From the NCBI RefSeq assembly GCF_900091625.1, contig NZ_FMIC01000002.1, positions 3,100,001 through 3,164,000 of the forward strand: DNA of 64,000 nucleotides. Direction: 5' to 3'. The notes below the pieces were generated by a model. That model was not told the origin of the DNA. It worked only from the letters and a program-made list of their open reading frames with translations, and did no database searches. This document shows positions 17,775 through 24,928 of the stretch, piece by piece; position 1 is the stretch's first letter, and each line of letters opens with the position of its first letter. This DNA is from Micromonospora peucetia. GTDB lineage: Bacteria; Actinomycetota; Actinomycetes; Mycobacteriales; Micromonosporaceae. Both the position numbers and the translations under genes were made by a program.

Positions 17775-18167
17775 ATGACACGGGCACGTATGCCCCGGCC
17801 GCACGAGGTGGCCACCGCACGACGAGATCCGCGGCTGTTGCGGGCGCTGCGGGAAAGGCGACAGGACGAGGCGTGGCGGACCAGGGGAACCTGTCAGAAC
17901 GTCGACCCGGAAACGTTCTTTCCGGCGCCGAACGAGCCGGCCGACGCGGCCGTGGCGCTCTGCCGAAGTTGCGACGTGCAGGGCTCCTGCCTGGCCTGGG
18001 CGCTGGACGTGGGTGACTGCCACGGCGTCTGGGGCGGCACCACCCCGCGCGAACGGCGGGCGATGCTGGTCGCCTGGCGCGACGAGGTGCAACCGGATCC
18101 GGACGCCGTCGACGAGGCTGGCCCGCCGGTCCGGGACCAGCTGCTCACGCTGGTGCCGCTGAGTTGA
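17775..18167 (+). CDS. WhiB-family iron-sulfur regulator
   Basis: 130 residues. Cys40, Cys63, Cys66 and Cys72 form the [4Fe-4S] ligand set (C...CxxC...C), followed by the G-V-W-G-G turn (84-88) and an Arg-rich segment for DNA or sigma contact. An additional Cys82 precedes the GVWGG turn. ATG 17775 has a strong GGAGGTG site; longer frames upstream lack one. The tail is acidic, not basic as in WhiB1. It is distinct from the whiB1 gene at 33269-33526. Target genes unknown. Confidence 0.9.
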   Translation: MTRARMPRPHEVATARRDPRLLRALRERRQDEAWRTRGTCQNVDPETFFPAPNEPADAAVALCRSCDVQGSCLAWALDVGDCHGVWGGTTPRERRAMLVAWRDEVQPDPDAVDEAGPPVRDQLLTLVPLS

Positions 18168-18189
18168 CCGTCGGCTGAACCCGGTCGCA

Positions 18190-18217
18190 GCCGGCCCGCC
18201 GCAACTGGCGGGCCGGC
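18190..18217 (+). terminator. 11-bp GC hairpin after the WhiB gene
   Basis: Perfect stem GCCGGCCCGCC (18190-18200) with its complement (18207-18217), loop GCAACT, 23 bp after the stop. No T-tract follows. Likely terminator for the WhiB transcript. Confidence 0.65.
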
Positions 18218-18252
18218 TGTCCGTCGTGCCCCGGACACCGCAGAATGGGTCG

Positions 18253-18912
18253 GTGCCGCAGGACGACGAGCTTCCTACCCCGCGTGGGCCGGCCAGGGCC
18301 GACCAGGACGACGAGCTTCCCACCCCGCGCGGGCCGGCCAGGGTCGACACCGACGTGCCGACGGGTGCGCCGAGCGCCCTGCTGGTGCTCGGCCACGGCG
18401 CGGGCGGTGACGTCGACGCCCCCGACCTGCGTGCGCTGCGGGACGCGGCGGTCGGCGCCGGGCTGGTGGTGGCCCGGGTGACCCAGCCGTACCGCGTCGC
18501 CGGCCGGCGCGCGCCAGCTCCGGCGGGGCACCTCGACGAGGCGTGGACCGCCGTGCTCGCAGTGCTGCGGCAGCGGCATCCCGGCGTACCCCTGCTGGTG
18601 GGTGGGCGCTCCAGCGGCGCGCGGGTGGCCTGTCGCACCGCGCCGGCGGTGGGCGCCGCCGGGGTCGTCGCGCTCGCGTTCCCGCTGCATCCGCCCAGCA
18701 GTCCGGAGCGGTCCCGGGCGGCGGAGCTGGCAACCGGCCTGCCGACCCTCGTGGTCAACGGCGACCGTGACCCGTTCGGGGTGCCGGAGCCAGGGCCGGG
18801 AGTGAGCGTGGTGACCCGCCCGGGAGAGCGGCACGACCTGCGGAAAGACCCGGCCGGCACGGCCGCGCTGGTGTGCGACTGGCTCCACAGCCAGGCCTGG
18901 ACGCAAACCTGA
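18253..18912 (+). CDS. Small alpha/beta hydrolase (KANL3/Tex30-like)
   Basis: 219 residues. After an N-terminal tail the core shows LVLGHGAGG, nucleophile Ser in GGRSSGAR, acid Asp in NGDRDPFG and His in ERHDLR, the catalytic order of a dienelactone-hydrolase-like protein. The tail contains a duplicated block (DDELPTPRGPAR twice, encoded by a roughly 45-bp tandem repeat at 18262-18350). I prefer GTG 18253 because CAGAAT stands 6 nt upstream, a leaderless pattern; GTG 18226 is possible. Substrate unknown. Confidence 0.78.
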   Translation: MPQDDELPTPRGPARADQDDELPTPRGPARVDTDVPTGAPSALLVLGHGAGGDVDAPDLRALRDAAVGAGLVVARVTQPYRVAGRRAPAPAGHLDEAWTAVLAVLRQRHPGVPLLVGGRSSGARVACRTAPAVGAAGVVALAFPLHPPSSPERSRAAELATGLPTLVVNGDRDPFGVPEPGPGVSVVTRPGERHDLRKDPAGTAALVCDWLHSQAWTQT

Positions 18913-19260
18913 CCCCGCACCCCACGCCCCGCTCCTGCACCCACGCCCCGCACCCCCGCACCCCCGCACCCGCGATCTTGCAGTTTGTGCCCGGACAAAA
19001 GGGGCTATTCGTGCATTCGGGGGGCCTGAAGTGCAAGATCGGCGGGGTTGGGGGCGGAAGCTCGGCTTGCTGATGGCGCTGGGGGCGGGTGCCAAGGGGG
19101 TGGGGGGTGGAGCGGGGCCGTGTCCGGTGGTGGCGGCGGGTCGTTGCATCGGATGGCGCCGCGTGCCCCGCTCGGGCGGGCGGCGACGGTCCTCCCAGGC
19201 CCTTCCTGGTCCCAGCGTCGGCCCGTCTCGGCGCCGGGGCCAGGAACGGGGGAGGGCGGC
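18913..19260. other. Gene-free stretch before sigR
   Basis: No convincing coding region between the hydrolase stop and the sigma-R promoter. It holds a C-rich run with repeats of CCCCGCAC, the second copy of the 70-bp palindromic element and a G-rich stretch. Open frames on the minus strand here lack start signals and known motifs. Confidence 0.6.
18973..19041. repeat. GCGATCTTGCA inverted-repeat element, copy 2
   Basis: 69-bp imperfect palindrome 60 bp after the hydrolase stop. The arms CGATCTTGCAGTT and the complement of CGATCTTGCACTT differ at one position. Inner GTGCCC and GGGGGGCCTG blocks match the pattern of the copies at 6096-6167 and 56179-56249, while the loop sequences differ. Confidence 0.85.
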
Positions 19261-19287
19261 GGAATGCCCTGCCCTGTCGAGGGCGTT
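19261..19287 (+). promoter_or_regulatory. Sigma-R (SigR/SigH-type) autoregulatory promoter
   Basis: GGAAT (19261-19265) and GTT (19285-19287) separated by exactly 19 bp, a perfect match to the GGAAT-N18/19-GTT consensus recognised by sigma-R of Streptomyces and SigH of mycobacteria. It lies 40 nt before GTG 19327, the start of the extended sigR frame. This predicts positive feedback: released sigma-R transcribes its own gene. Confidence 0.82.
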
Positions 19288-19326
19288 GCACCCTCCGGAC
19301 GACATTTCTGGCGAGGGGGGAGACCG

Positions 19327-19527
19327 GTGCCGACCGAGACACGGGCCCGGGAACGGGACGAGCGGGGAGCGCGGCAGGTACAACGGTTGCTGGGCGGCCC
19401 GGACTGGCCCGCGGTGCCGCCGCCGGTCGGCCCGGCCGCGGTGAGCACAAGCACACCCGCCGGAAGTGAATCTGCCGGCACGTCCGTACGCGTATCCTCG
19501 GCGGGAAAGCATCCGACGCGAGGGGAT
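19327..19527 (+). other. In-frame N-terminal extension of sigR (sigma-R prime)
   Basis: GTG 19327 is preceded at 4 nt by the purine run GAGGGGGGAG and reads in frame through sigR, adding 67 residues rich in Pro, Ala, Ser and Arg. In S. coelicolor an isoform with a 55-residue extension is made from the sigma-R-dependent transcript and is quickly degraded by Clp protease, giving delayed negative feedback. The same layout here (stress promoter, strong upstream start, internal start) predicts the same isoform. The extension itself shows no recognised domain. Confidence 0.72.
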
Positions 19528-20151
19528 GTGCGGTTGACCACCGAAAAGACGGACGAGCGCAGGGCCCGCTTCGAGCGGGACGCGATGCCCTTCGTCGATC
19601 AGCTCTACGCTGCCGGGCTGCGGATGACCCGCAACCCGGCGGATGCCGAGGACCTGGTCCAGGAGACCTACCTGAAGGCGTACGCCGCCTTCCACCAGTT
19701 CGAGCAGGGCACGAACCTGAAGGCCTGGCTCTACCGGATCCTGACCAACACCTACATCAACACCTACCGGAAGCGGCAGCGCCAGCCGATCCAGGCGCCG
19801 ACCGAGGAGATCACCGACTGGCAGCTCGCCGAGGCCGAGTCGCACACCTCCAGCGGGCTGCGCTCGGCCGAGACCGAGGCGCTGGACCGGCTGCCGGACA
19901 GCGACGTCAAGGAGGCCCTCCAGGAGTTGCCGGAGGAGTTCCGGTTGGCCGTCTACCTCACTGATGTCGAGGGCTTCTCCTACAAGGAGGTCGCCGAGAT
20001 CATGGGTACGCCGATCGGCACGGTCATGTCGCGCCTGCACCGCGGCCGTCGTAATCTGCGCAAGCTGCTTGAGCAGTACGCCGCCGAGCGGGGCTTCAGC
20101 GCCGCGGCGTCGAAGAAGGGCTCGACTGCTGCCGCCAGCCGGGAGGTGTGA
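19528..20151 (+). CDS. sigR: RNA polymerase sigma factor SigR (thiol-oxidative stress)
   Basis: 207 residues from GTG 19528 (TTG 19534 is equally well spaced from AGGGG). Group IV sigma factor with region 2 ([37 protein letters not shown]) and region 4 ([44 protein letters not shown]). It directs RNA polymerase to genes for thioredoxin, mycothiol and proteolysis when thiols are oxidised. The anti-sigma gene rsrA follows after 1 bp, so the pair is co-transcribed. The extended form starts at 19327. Confidence 0.95.
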   Translation: MRLTTEKTDERRARFERDAMPFVDQLYAAGLRMTRNPADAEDLVQETYLKAYAAFHQFEQGTNLKAWLYRILTNTYINTYRKRQRQPIQAPTEEITDWQLAEAESHTSSGLRSAETEALDRLPDSDVKEALQELPEEFRLAVYLTDVEGFSYKEVAEIMGTPIGTVMSRLHRGRRNLRKLLEQYAAERGFSAAASKKGSTAAASREV

Positions 20152-20152
20152 C

Positions 20153-20440
20153 GTGAGCTGTGGGAAGCCGCACGAGACGGACTGCCGAGAGATCATCGCG
20201 GAGGTCTACCTCTACCTGGATCTGGAGTGTGTCGAGGAGCGGCGCACGCTGATCCGGCACCACCTCGACGAGTGCGGGCCGTGCCTGCGCGAGTACGGCA
20301 TCGAGCAGGAGGTGAGGGCGTTGGTGGCCCGCTGCTGCGGCAACGAGACCGCGCCCGACCAACTGCGGGAGCGGCTGCGGCTGCGCCTCACCGAACTGGT
20401 CGTCTTCGAGAGCACCGAGTCGAGGGAACTGACCGACTGA
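20153..20440 (+). CDS. rsrA: Zinc anti-sigma factor RsrA
   Basis: 95 residues. It holds sigma-R inactive through a zinc site and releases it when disulfides form. The ZAS motif H37-x3-C41-x2-C44 is intact, as are Cys3, Cys11, Cys61 and Cys62; these positions coincide with those of S. coelicolor RsrA, including the redox pair Cys11/Cys44. The GTG start is 1 nt after the sigR stop region and is preceded by GGGAGGTG. Confidence 0.95.
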   Translation: MSCGKPHETDCREIIAEVYLYLDLECVEERRTLIRHHLDECGPCLREYGIEQEVRALVARCCGNETAPDQLRERLRLRLTELVVFESTESRELTD

Positions 20441-20531
20441 GGTCGGGCCGGGACGGCAGTCGACTGCGATCGCCCGACGCCGGCCCACCGGGTGCCTCGC
20501 CCGTTGGCCCGGGCCCACGCAGACAGCAAAC

Positions 20532-20602
20532 GGACCGCGGCCGGGGTCACCTCGACGCACTCGTCCTCACGGCAGAACTCGAGGGCCTGCTCCAGTCGTC
20601 AG
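20532..20602 (-). pseudogene. Fragment resembling the 3' end of typA
   Basis: Read on the minus strand, this 71-bp segment encodes EQALEFCREDECVEVTPAAV, which resembles the C-terminus of the GTPase TypA/BipA in actinobacteria. Just before it, an extra A appears to break the frame (CTGACG-A-CTGGAG), and after VRL the resemblance stops. It is bounded by 11-bp direct repeats AGACAGCAAAC at 20521-20531 and 20603-20613. No other part of typA is nearby. I infer a small relic left by recombination. The typA match is from memory and needs a search. Confidence 0.5.
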
Positions 20603-20612
20603 AGACAGCAAA

Positions 20613-20647
20613 CCGGTGGCCCGGGTCGTCCCGACCCGGGCCACCGG
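20613..20647 (-). terminator. 15-bp hairpin downstream of the bL37 gene
   Basis: Perfect 15-bp stem (20613-20627 with 20633-20647), loop GTCCC. In the minus direction it is followed by TTTGCTGTCT, a T-rich tail, so it should terminate transcription of the bL37 gene. It may also stop readthrough from rsrA on the other strand. Confidence 0.75.
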
Positions 20648-20694
20648 CATTTCCGCTGACTGCTCGACGCCGGGCCGTGGGGCCCGGCAGCTGG

Positions 20695-20769
20695 TCAGGA
20701 GTTGGGGCGCTTGCCGTGGTTCGCGCCGCTCTTCTTACGGGCCTTCTTCTTACGGGCCTTCTTCGCCAT
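20695..20769 (-). CDS. 50S ribosomal protein bL37 (24 residues)
   Basis: A very short gene: 24 residues, about half Lys or Arg, beginning MAKKARKKKARKK and ending NHGKRPNS. This is the pattern of bL37, a tiny actinobacterial large-subunit protein first seen in mycobacterial ribosome structures. ATG 20769 has a textbook AGGAGG site 5 nt upstream, and a strong hairpin follows the stop. It sits between rsrA and the TB7.3-like gene, opposite in strand. It would normally be missed because of its size. Confidence 0.85.
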   Translation of the reverse strand: MAKKARKKKARKKSGANHGKRPNS

Positions 20770-21096
20770 GGTGACCTCCTCGTGATGGTCGGATCCGCCT
20801 GCGCACGAGCTCGGCGCCGGTGCACGCACCGGTCCTCCCGGCGCCGGGGTCCGACCCGCTGATGCTAGTGCGGCCGGCACCCGCCGTTGTCCGCCGGGGC
20901 GGCCGGCCTCACGACACGCCGTGGGCCACGCAGGCCCGGAGCCGATCAGCGGCGCCCGGCCCGGAGCCGAGCCGGCCCGGAGCCGAGCCGGCCCGGAGCC
21001 GAGCAGCTACCCGCTGCGGGCCGCTCCACGCCCGCCGGAGGGCACCCGCATGATTGGATACGTCGGCAGGCAGTCGCGAGAGGGAGGGCTCTGAAG

Positions 21097-21312
21097 ATGG
21101 CCGAGGAGATCCGCGCCGAAATGGTGGCGAACGTCTGGAAGGTCGTCGCGTCGGCCGGGGACACCGTGTCCGAGGGGGACACGCTGGTGATCCTGGAGTC
21201 GATGAAGATGGAGATCCCGGTCATCGCCGAGTCCGACGGTGTCGTCAAGCAGCTGGCGGTCAACGAGGGCGACGTCGTGCAGGACGGCGACCTGATCGCG
21301 GTGATCGATTGA
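21097..21312 (+). CDS. Biotinyl/lipoyl attachment protein (TB7.3-like)
   Basis: 71 residues, a single biotinyl domain: MVANVWKVVASAGDTVSEGD, the modified Lys in ESMKME and a closing half GVVKQLAVNEGDVVQDGD. The M. tuberculosis homologue TB7.3 is also encoded next to the sigH-rshA pair, so the neighbourhood is conserved. Its partner enzyme is unknown. ATG 21097 has GGGAGGG upstream. Its stop is inside the TTGA of the next gene. The region before it (20950-21003) has three copies of a 16-bp GAGCCGAGCCGGCCCG repeat. Confidence 0.88.
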   Translation: MAEEIRAEMVANVWKVVASAGDTVSEGDTLVILESMKMEIPVIAESDGVVKQLAVNEGDVVQDGDLIAVID

Positions 21313-21818
21313 CCGGCCTGTCGGTCCGCCCGGCCGGGCCCGCCGACTTCCCGGCGGTGGCCCGGCTGACGGTCGCCGCCTACGAGGCGGACGGTCAGCT
21401 CAAGGGCGAGCACGGCTACGCCACCGTGCTGGCCGACGTGGTCTCCCGGGCGGAGGGCGGTGAGGTGCTCGTCGCCGCCGACGACGTCACCGCCGAGCTA
21501 CTCGGCTCGGTGACCTTCGTCCTGCCCGGCAGCCGGTACGCCGAGATTTCCGGGCCGGGCGAGGCGGAGTTCCGGATGCTGGCGGTGGACCCGGCCGGGC
21601 AGGGGCGGGGCGTCGGCGCGGCGCTGGTCGAGGCCTGCGTGTCGCGGGCGGCCGAGCTGGGCTGTTCCGCCGTGGCCATCTGCGTCCGCAGCGGCTTCGC
21701 CGCCGCCGCCCAGCGGCTCTACCTGCGGCGCGGCTTCGTGCGGGTGCCCGAGCGGGACTGGGCGCCCCTGGACGGGGTGGAACTGCTCGGCCTCCGGCTG
21801 GAGCTCACCGGCGGGTGA
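21309..21818 (+). CDS. GNAT-family N-acetyltransferase
   Basis: 169 residues. The acetyl-CoA loop is seen in MLAVDPAGQGRGVGAALVEACV, preceded by the FRML strand, and the fold ends with AAQRLYLRRGFVR. TTG 21309 overlaps the stop of the TB7.3-like gene (TTGA) and starts the conserved LSVRPAGPADFPAV segment, so the two genes are translationally coupled. The acceptor substrate is unknown. Confidence 0.82.
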   Translation: MTGLSVRPAGPADFPAVARLTVAAYEADGQLKGEHGYATVLADVVSRAEGGEVLVAADDVTAELLGSVTFVLPGSRYAEISGPGEAEFRMLAVDPAGQGRGVGAALVEACVSRAAELGCSAVAICVRSGFAAAAQRLYLRRGFVRVPERDWAPLDGVELLGLRLELTGG

Positions 21819-21871
21819 GGCGCCGCCGGGAATCGCGGGCTCGGAGTTGACTCGGGCCGGGGCGGACCGCC

Positions 21872-23683
21872 TCACCGGCTCGTGAGGCGCCGCCAGAGAC
21901 GGCGCAGGCGGGAACGCGGCCGGGGCGCCGGGCGGGTGGCAGCCAGCGAGGCGGCCAAGGCCGCTGTCTCCGGGTCCAGGGCCGGGCTGGCCAGGGCCAG
22001 GTGTGCCAGGGACAGCGCGATCGGCACCGCACGGGTCCGGGCGACCGCCGCCACGTCGGCCAACCGCTCGGTGACCACCCGGGCCACGTCGGGGCGTACC
22101 GCCGGGTCGACCCAGGCGGCGGTGACCAGGGCGAACAGTGCCGCCTCGGTGACCCAGTCCTCGACACCCCAGACCAGGTCCAGCAGCACCCGGCGCCGGG
22201 TCGACTCCGCCCACGGCTCGTCGGTGCGGTGGTGCAGCAGGCCGAGGCACGCCCACACCTGGACGCAGCGCACCCAGAGCGAGGGATCGTGCCCGAGCAC
22301 CCGGCCCAGCGCGGTGGGCGGCACCTCCGGGGGGTGCGCCAGCAGTCCGAGCAGGTCGGCGAGTTCCAGGGTGGCCAGGCCCACCGCCGCGTCGTACGCC
22401 GCCGGCGGGTGCGGCCACGCCGGGTGGGCGAGCTGCCGTAGCCGCGCGGTCGCCTCCGGCGAGGGCGGCGGCACGGCGGGCACGACCGTCGTACCGTCGT
22501 GCCGCCAGAGCTGCGAGGCGACCGGCCGCCGGGGCTCGCGCGGGTCCGGGTCGGGCACGCCGGCCACCTCGATGCGCAGCCCGGGCGCGAACGTCGCGGC
22601 GGTACGCGTCGCGCTGGGCGGCGCGGGCGAGTCCAGCCGTACGGCGCCGAGGCCGACGTGCTCGTCGGTGACGGCCTGACGCAGCGCGTCCACCACCGCC
22701 CCGATGGCGGGGGTGACCTGCCCGAGCCAGGGCCGGCTACGGCAGCTCTCGGCCAGGTCGCCATGTTCGTGCGTGTCGTCGGGATGGTCCCGGACGAAGT
22801 CGGCGAGCGCGACCAGGTGCGCCACGTCGCCGTCGCGCTGGTGCCGCAGCCGGTGCGCGGTGTGCACGGCGCAGTCGAAGGAGGGGTCCCGGGCCAGCGC
22901 CCGGTCTATCCAGTCGAGCGCCTCGTCGAGCCGCCCGTTGTCGGCGAGGGTCCCGGCGAGGTCGGCGTAGACGGTGAGGTCGTCGGGTTCGTGCTCCACG
23001 GCGCGGCCGAGCGCCGCCAGCGCCTCCCGGGTACGGCCGGCGCTGCGGTACGCGTACCCGAGCCACACCTCACCGATCTTCGACGGCTCGACGCGTACGC
23101 CTCGGGCTGCCCAGCGGATCGCCAGGTCGACCTCGCCGACCCGCCGGGCCAGCGCGGACGCCGCGCCCAGCAGCAGGCCGTGCTCGGGATGGACGGTGAC
23201 CGCGTTGCGGGCCAGCGCCAGGTAGGGGGCGAGGGCGGCCCGGCCGGCCCGGGGCACCGGGTCGGACACGGCGGCGCAGACCTGCATCAGGATCCGGGCG
23301 GTCCGCTCCGGTTCGAGGCGCTCGGCGAGTTCCGGGGTGGTCACCCAGGGCACTCCGGCCCAGTCCGTTCCCGGGGCGTGGCCGGTCGCCGCGACCAGTA
23401 GGTCCAGCCCTTCCGCCGGCCGACCGGTGGCGGCGAGCAGGTGGGCGCGGGCCACCACGGCACCGACGTAGGCCTGGCCCTGGAGTGGGAAGAGATCGAC
23501 GCCGCCCGCGCCGTCGGCGGCGGCGAGCCGGGCGAGGATCTCGTGCACCTCGGGCAGGGTCGGGGCCTGGGCCAGCGCGGCGGCGACGTGACCGGCCGCG
23601 TGTGCCAGGTCGCCGTCGTCCATGGCCAGGCGGGCCAGGGCAAGTTCCTCCGCCGCGGACAGCGACCGGTCGTCCTCGGGCAC
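21872..23683 (-). CDS. Tetratricopeptide-repeat protein
   Basis: 603 residues, no signal peptide or membrane helix. TPR units are clear in the first half, for example the 34-residue units ending in GRAVEHEPDDLTVYADLAGTLADNGRLDEA and LDWIDRALARDPS. The C-terminal half is helical and Leu/Trp-rich, ending in a very basic tail (RPRSRLRRLWRRL). TPR proteins act as scaffolds; nothing here names a partner. The stop region repeats 24 bp of the preceding GNAT gene end (CTCACCGGCnnGTGAGGCGCCGCC at about 21803 and 21872), a small duplication at the convergent junction. Confidence 0.8.
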   Translation of the reverse strand: MPEDDRSLSAAEELALARLAMDDGDLAHAAGHVAAALAQAPTLPEVHEILARLAAADGAGGVDLFPLQGQAYVGAVVARAHLLAATGRPAEGLDLLVAATGHAPGTDWAGVPWVTTPELAERLEPERTARILMQVCAAVSDPVPRAGRAALAPYLALARNAVTVHPEHGLLLGAASALARRVGEVDLAIRWAARGVRVEPSKIGEVWLGYAYRSAGRTREALAALGRAVEHEPDDLTVYADLAGTLADNGRLDEALDWIDRALARDPSFDCAVHTAHRLRHQRDGDVAHLVALADFVRDHPDDTHEHGDLAESCRSRPWLGQVTPAIGAVVDALRQAVTDEHVGLGAVRLDSPAPPSATRTAATFAPGLRIEVAGVPDPDPREPRRPVASQLWRHDGTTVVPAVPPPSPEATARLRQLAHPAWPHPPAAYDAAVGLATLELADLLGLLAHPPEVPPTALGRVLGHDPSLWVRCVQVWACLGLLHHRTDEPWAESTRRRVLLDLVWGVEDWVTEAALFALVTAAWVDPAVRPDVARVVTERLADVAAVARTRAVPIALSLAHLALASPALDPETAALAASLAATRPAPRPRSRLRRLWRRLTSR

Positions 23684-23760
23684 GTGGTCCTCTCGCTCGT
23701 CGGTGCTCCGGTGGGCCGGGCAAGCCTAGGTGATGTTGCGCCGACATGGTGATCATCTGC

Positions 23761-23800
23761 GCACTTGTGCTCGTTCAATTGCTCTGATCAGTTCAAAGGT
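23761..23800 (+). promoter_or_regulatory. AT-richer control region before the SIS gene
   Basis: A short stretch of clearly lower GC content 50-90 nt upstream of the SIS start. GTTCAA occurs twice, 18 bp apart (23773 and 23791), and TGCTC twice, 12 bp apart (23768 and 23780). Such direct repeats suggest a promoter with a regulator site. I do not match it to a known operator. Confidence 0.35.
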
Positions 23801-23850
23801 GCAAGACTGAGCAGGAAACGCGCGGCAATCGCGCAGTGGGAGGGGTTTCC

Positions 23851-24903
23851 GTGACACGTGCAGGGGCTGGCATGGCCGCCGACATCGACGAGCAGCCGGC
23901 GGGCTACGAGCGGTTGCTCTCCGCCGAGCACGCCGGGCCCATCGCCCGGGTGGCGGCGGTCATCGCGCAGCGTCGCCCCCGGCACGTGGTCTTCACCGCC
24001 CGGGGCACCTCCGACCACGCCGCGCTCTACGGGGCGTACCTGACCGAGATCCGGCTCGGCCTGCCCGCCGGCCTCGCCTCACCCAGCGCCGTCACCGTCT
24101 ACGGCGCCCGGCCGGACCTCTCCGACGCGCTGGTCGTCGGCGTCAGCCAGAGTGGCGGCTCGCCCGACCTCGCCGAGGTGCTGCGGACCGCCCGGGACTC
24201 GGGCGCGCTCACCCTCGCGGTCACCAACGCGCCCGACTCCCCGTTGGCCGGCGTCGCCGAGCTGAGCGTCGACATCGCCGCCGGGCACGAGCGCGCGGTG
24301 GCCGCCACCAAGACCTACACCGCCGAACTGCTCGCCCTGCTGCTGCTCGTCGAGGGCATCCGGGCCGGCGACGGCGCGCTGCCCGCCGACGAGCGCGCGG
24401 CGCTCGCCGCCCTGCCCGAGCTGGCTGCCCGGACCCTGGAAGACCCCACCCCGACGCAGCTCGCACCCCGCTACCGGTTCGCCGGCCAGCTCGTCACCAC
24501 CGGCCGGGGGTACGCGTACCCGACCGCCCGGGAGGCCGCGCTGAAGCTGATGGAGACCTCCTACCTGCCGGCGCTCGCGTTCTCCGGCGCCGACCTGCTG
24601 CACGGCCCCCTCGCCATGACCGACCCGGACGTGCCGGTGCTCGCCGTGGTCGGCTCCGGGCCGGGTGGGCGGTCGATGGGCGAGGTGCTGCCCCGGCTCG
24701 GCGAGCGCCGTGCCGATGTGGTGGTGGTCGGCTCCGCCGACGTCGAGGGCGCCACCCGGATGGCCGTCCCCGAGGTCGACGAGCGGTACGCGCCACTGCT
24801 GGACATCCTGCCGTTGCAGCGCCTGGCGCTGGCGCTGGCGCTGGCCCGGGGCGAGAACCCGGACGCGCCGCGTGGGCTGAAGAAGGTCACCGCGACGATG
24901 TGA
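23851..24903 (+). CDS. SIS-domain sugar-phosphate isomerase/deaminase (GlmS isomerase-like)
   Basis: 350 residues with two SIS domains and no glutaminase domain. The first has ARGTSDHAALYGAYLTE, GVSQSGGSPDL and TKTYTAELLAL. The second has GRGYAYPTAREAALKLMETS and LLHGPLAM. This is the layout of NagB-II/AgaS-type enzymes that deaminate or isomerise hexosamine phosphates, so a role in amino-sugar use is likely. GTG 23851 has GGAGGGG at 5 nt; ATG 23872 is an alternative. It stands 25 bp before the PdtaS-like gene and may be co-transcribed with it. Confidence 0.85.
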   Translation: MTRAGAGMAADIDEQPAGYERLLSAEHAGPIARVAAVIAQRRPRHVVFTARGTSDHAALYGAYLTEIRLGLPAGLASPSAVTVYGARPDLSDALVVGVSQSGGSPDLAEVLRTARDSGALTLAVTNAPDSPLAGVAELSVDIAAGHERAVAATKTYTAELLALLLLVEGIRAGDGALPADERAALAALPELAARTLEDPTPTQLAPRYRFAGQLVTTGRGYAYPTAREAALKLMETSYLPALAFSGADLLHGPLAMTDPDVPVLAVVGSGPGGRSMGEVLPRLGERRADVVVVGSADVEGATRMAVPEVDERYAPLLDILPLQRLALALALARGENPDAPRGLKKVTATM

Positions 24904-24928
24904 CGCCCGTCGTGGCACGCTGGTCAGC

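Noticed and set aside
20812..21003. Extended start for the TB7.3-like protein covering GAGCCGAGCCGG repeats
   Set aside because: The upstream part is repeat-derived and ATG 21097 has its own ribosome site at the conserved domain start.
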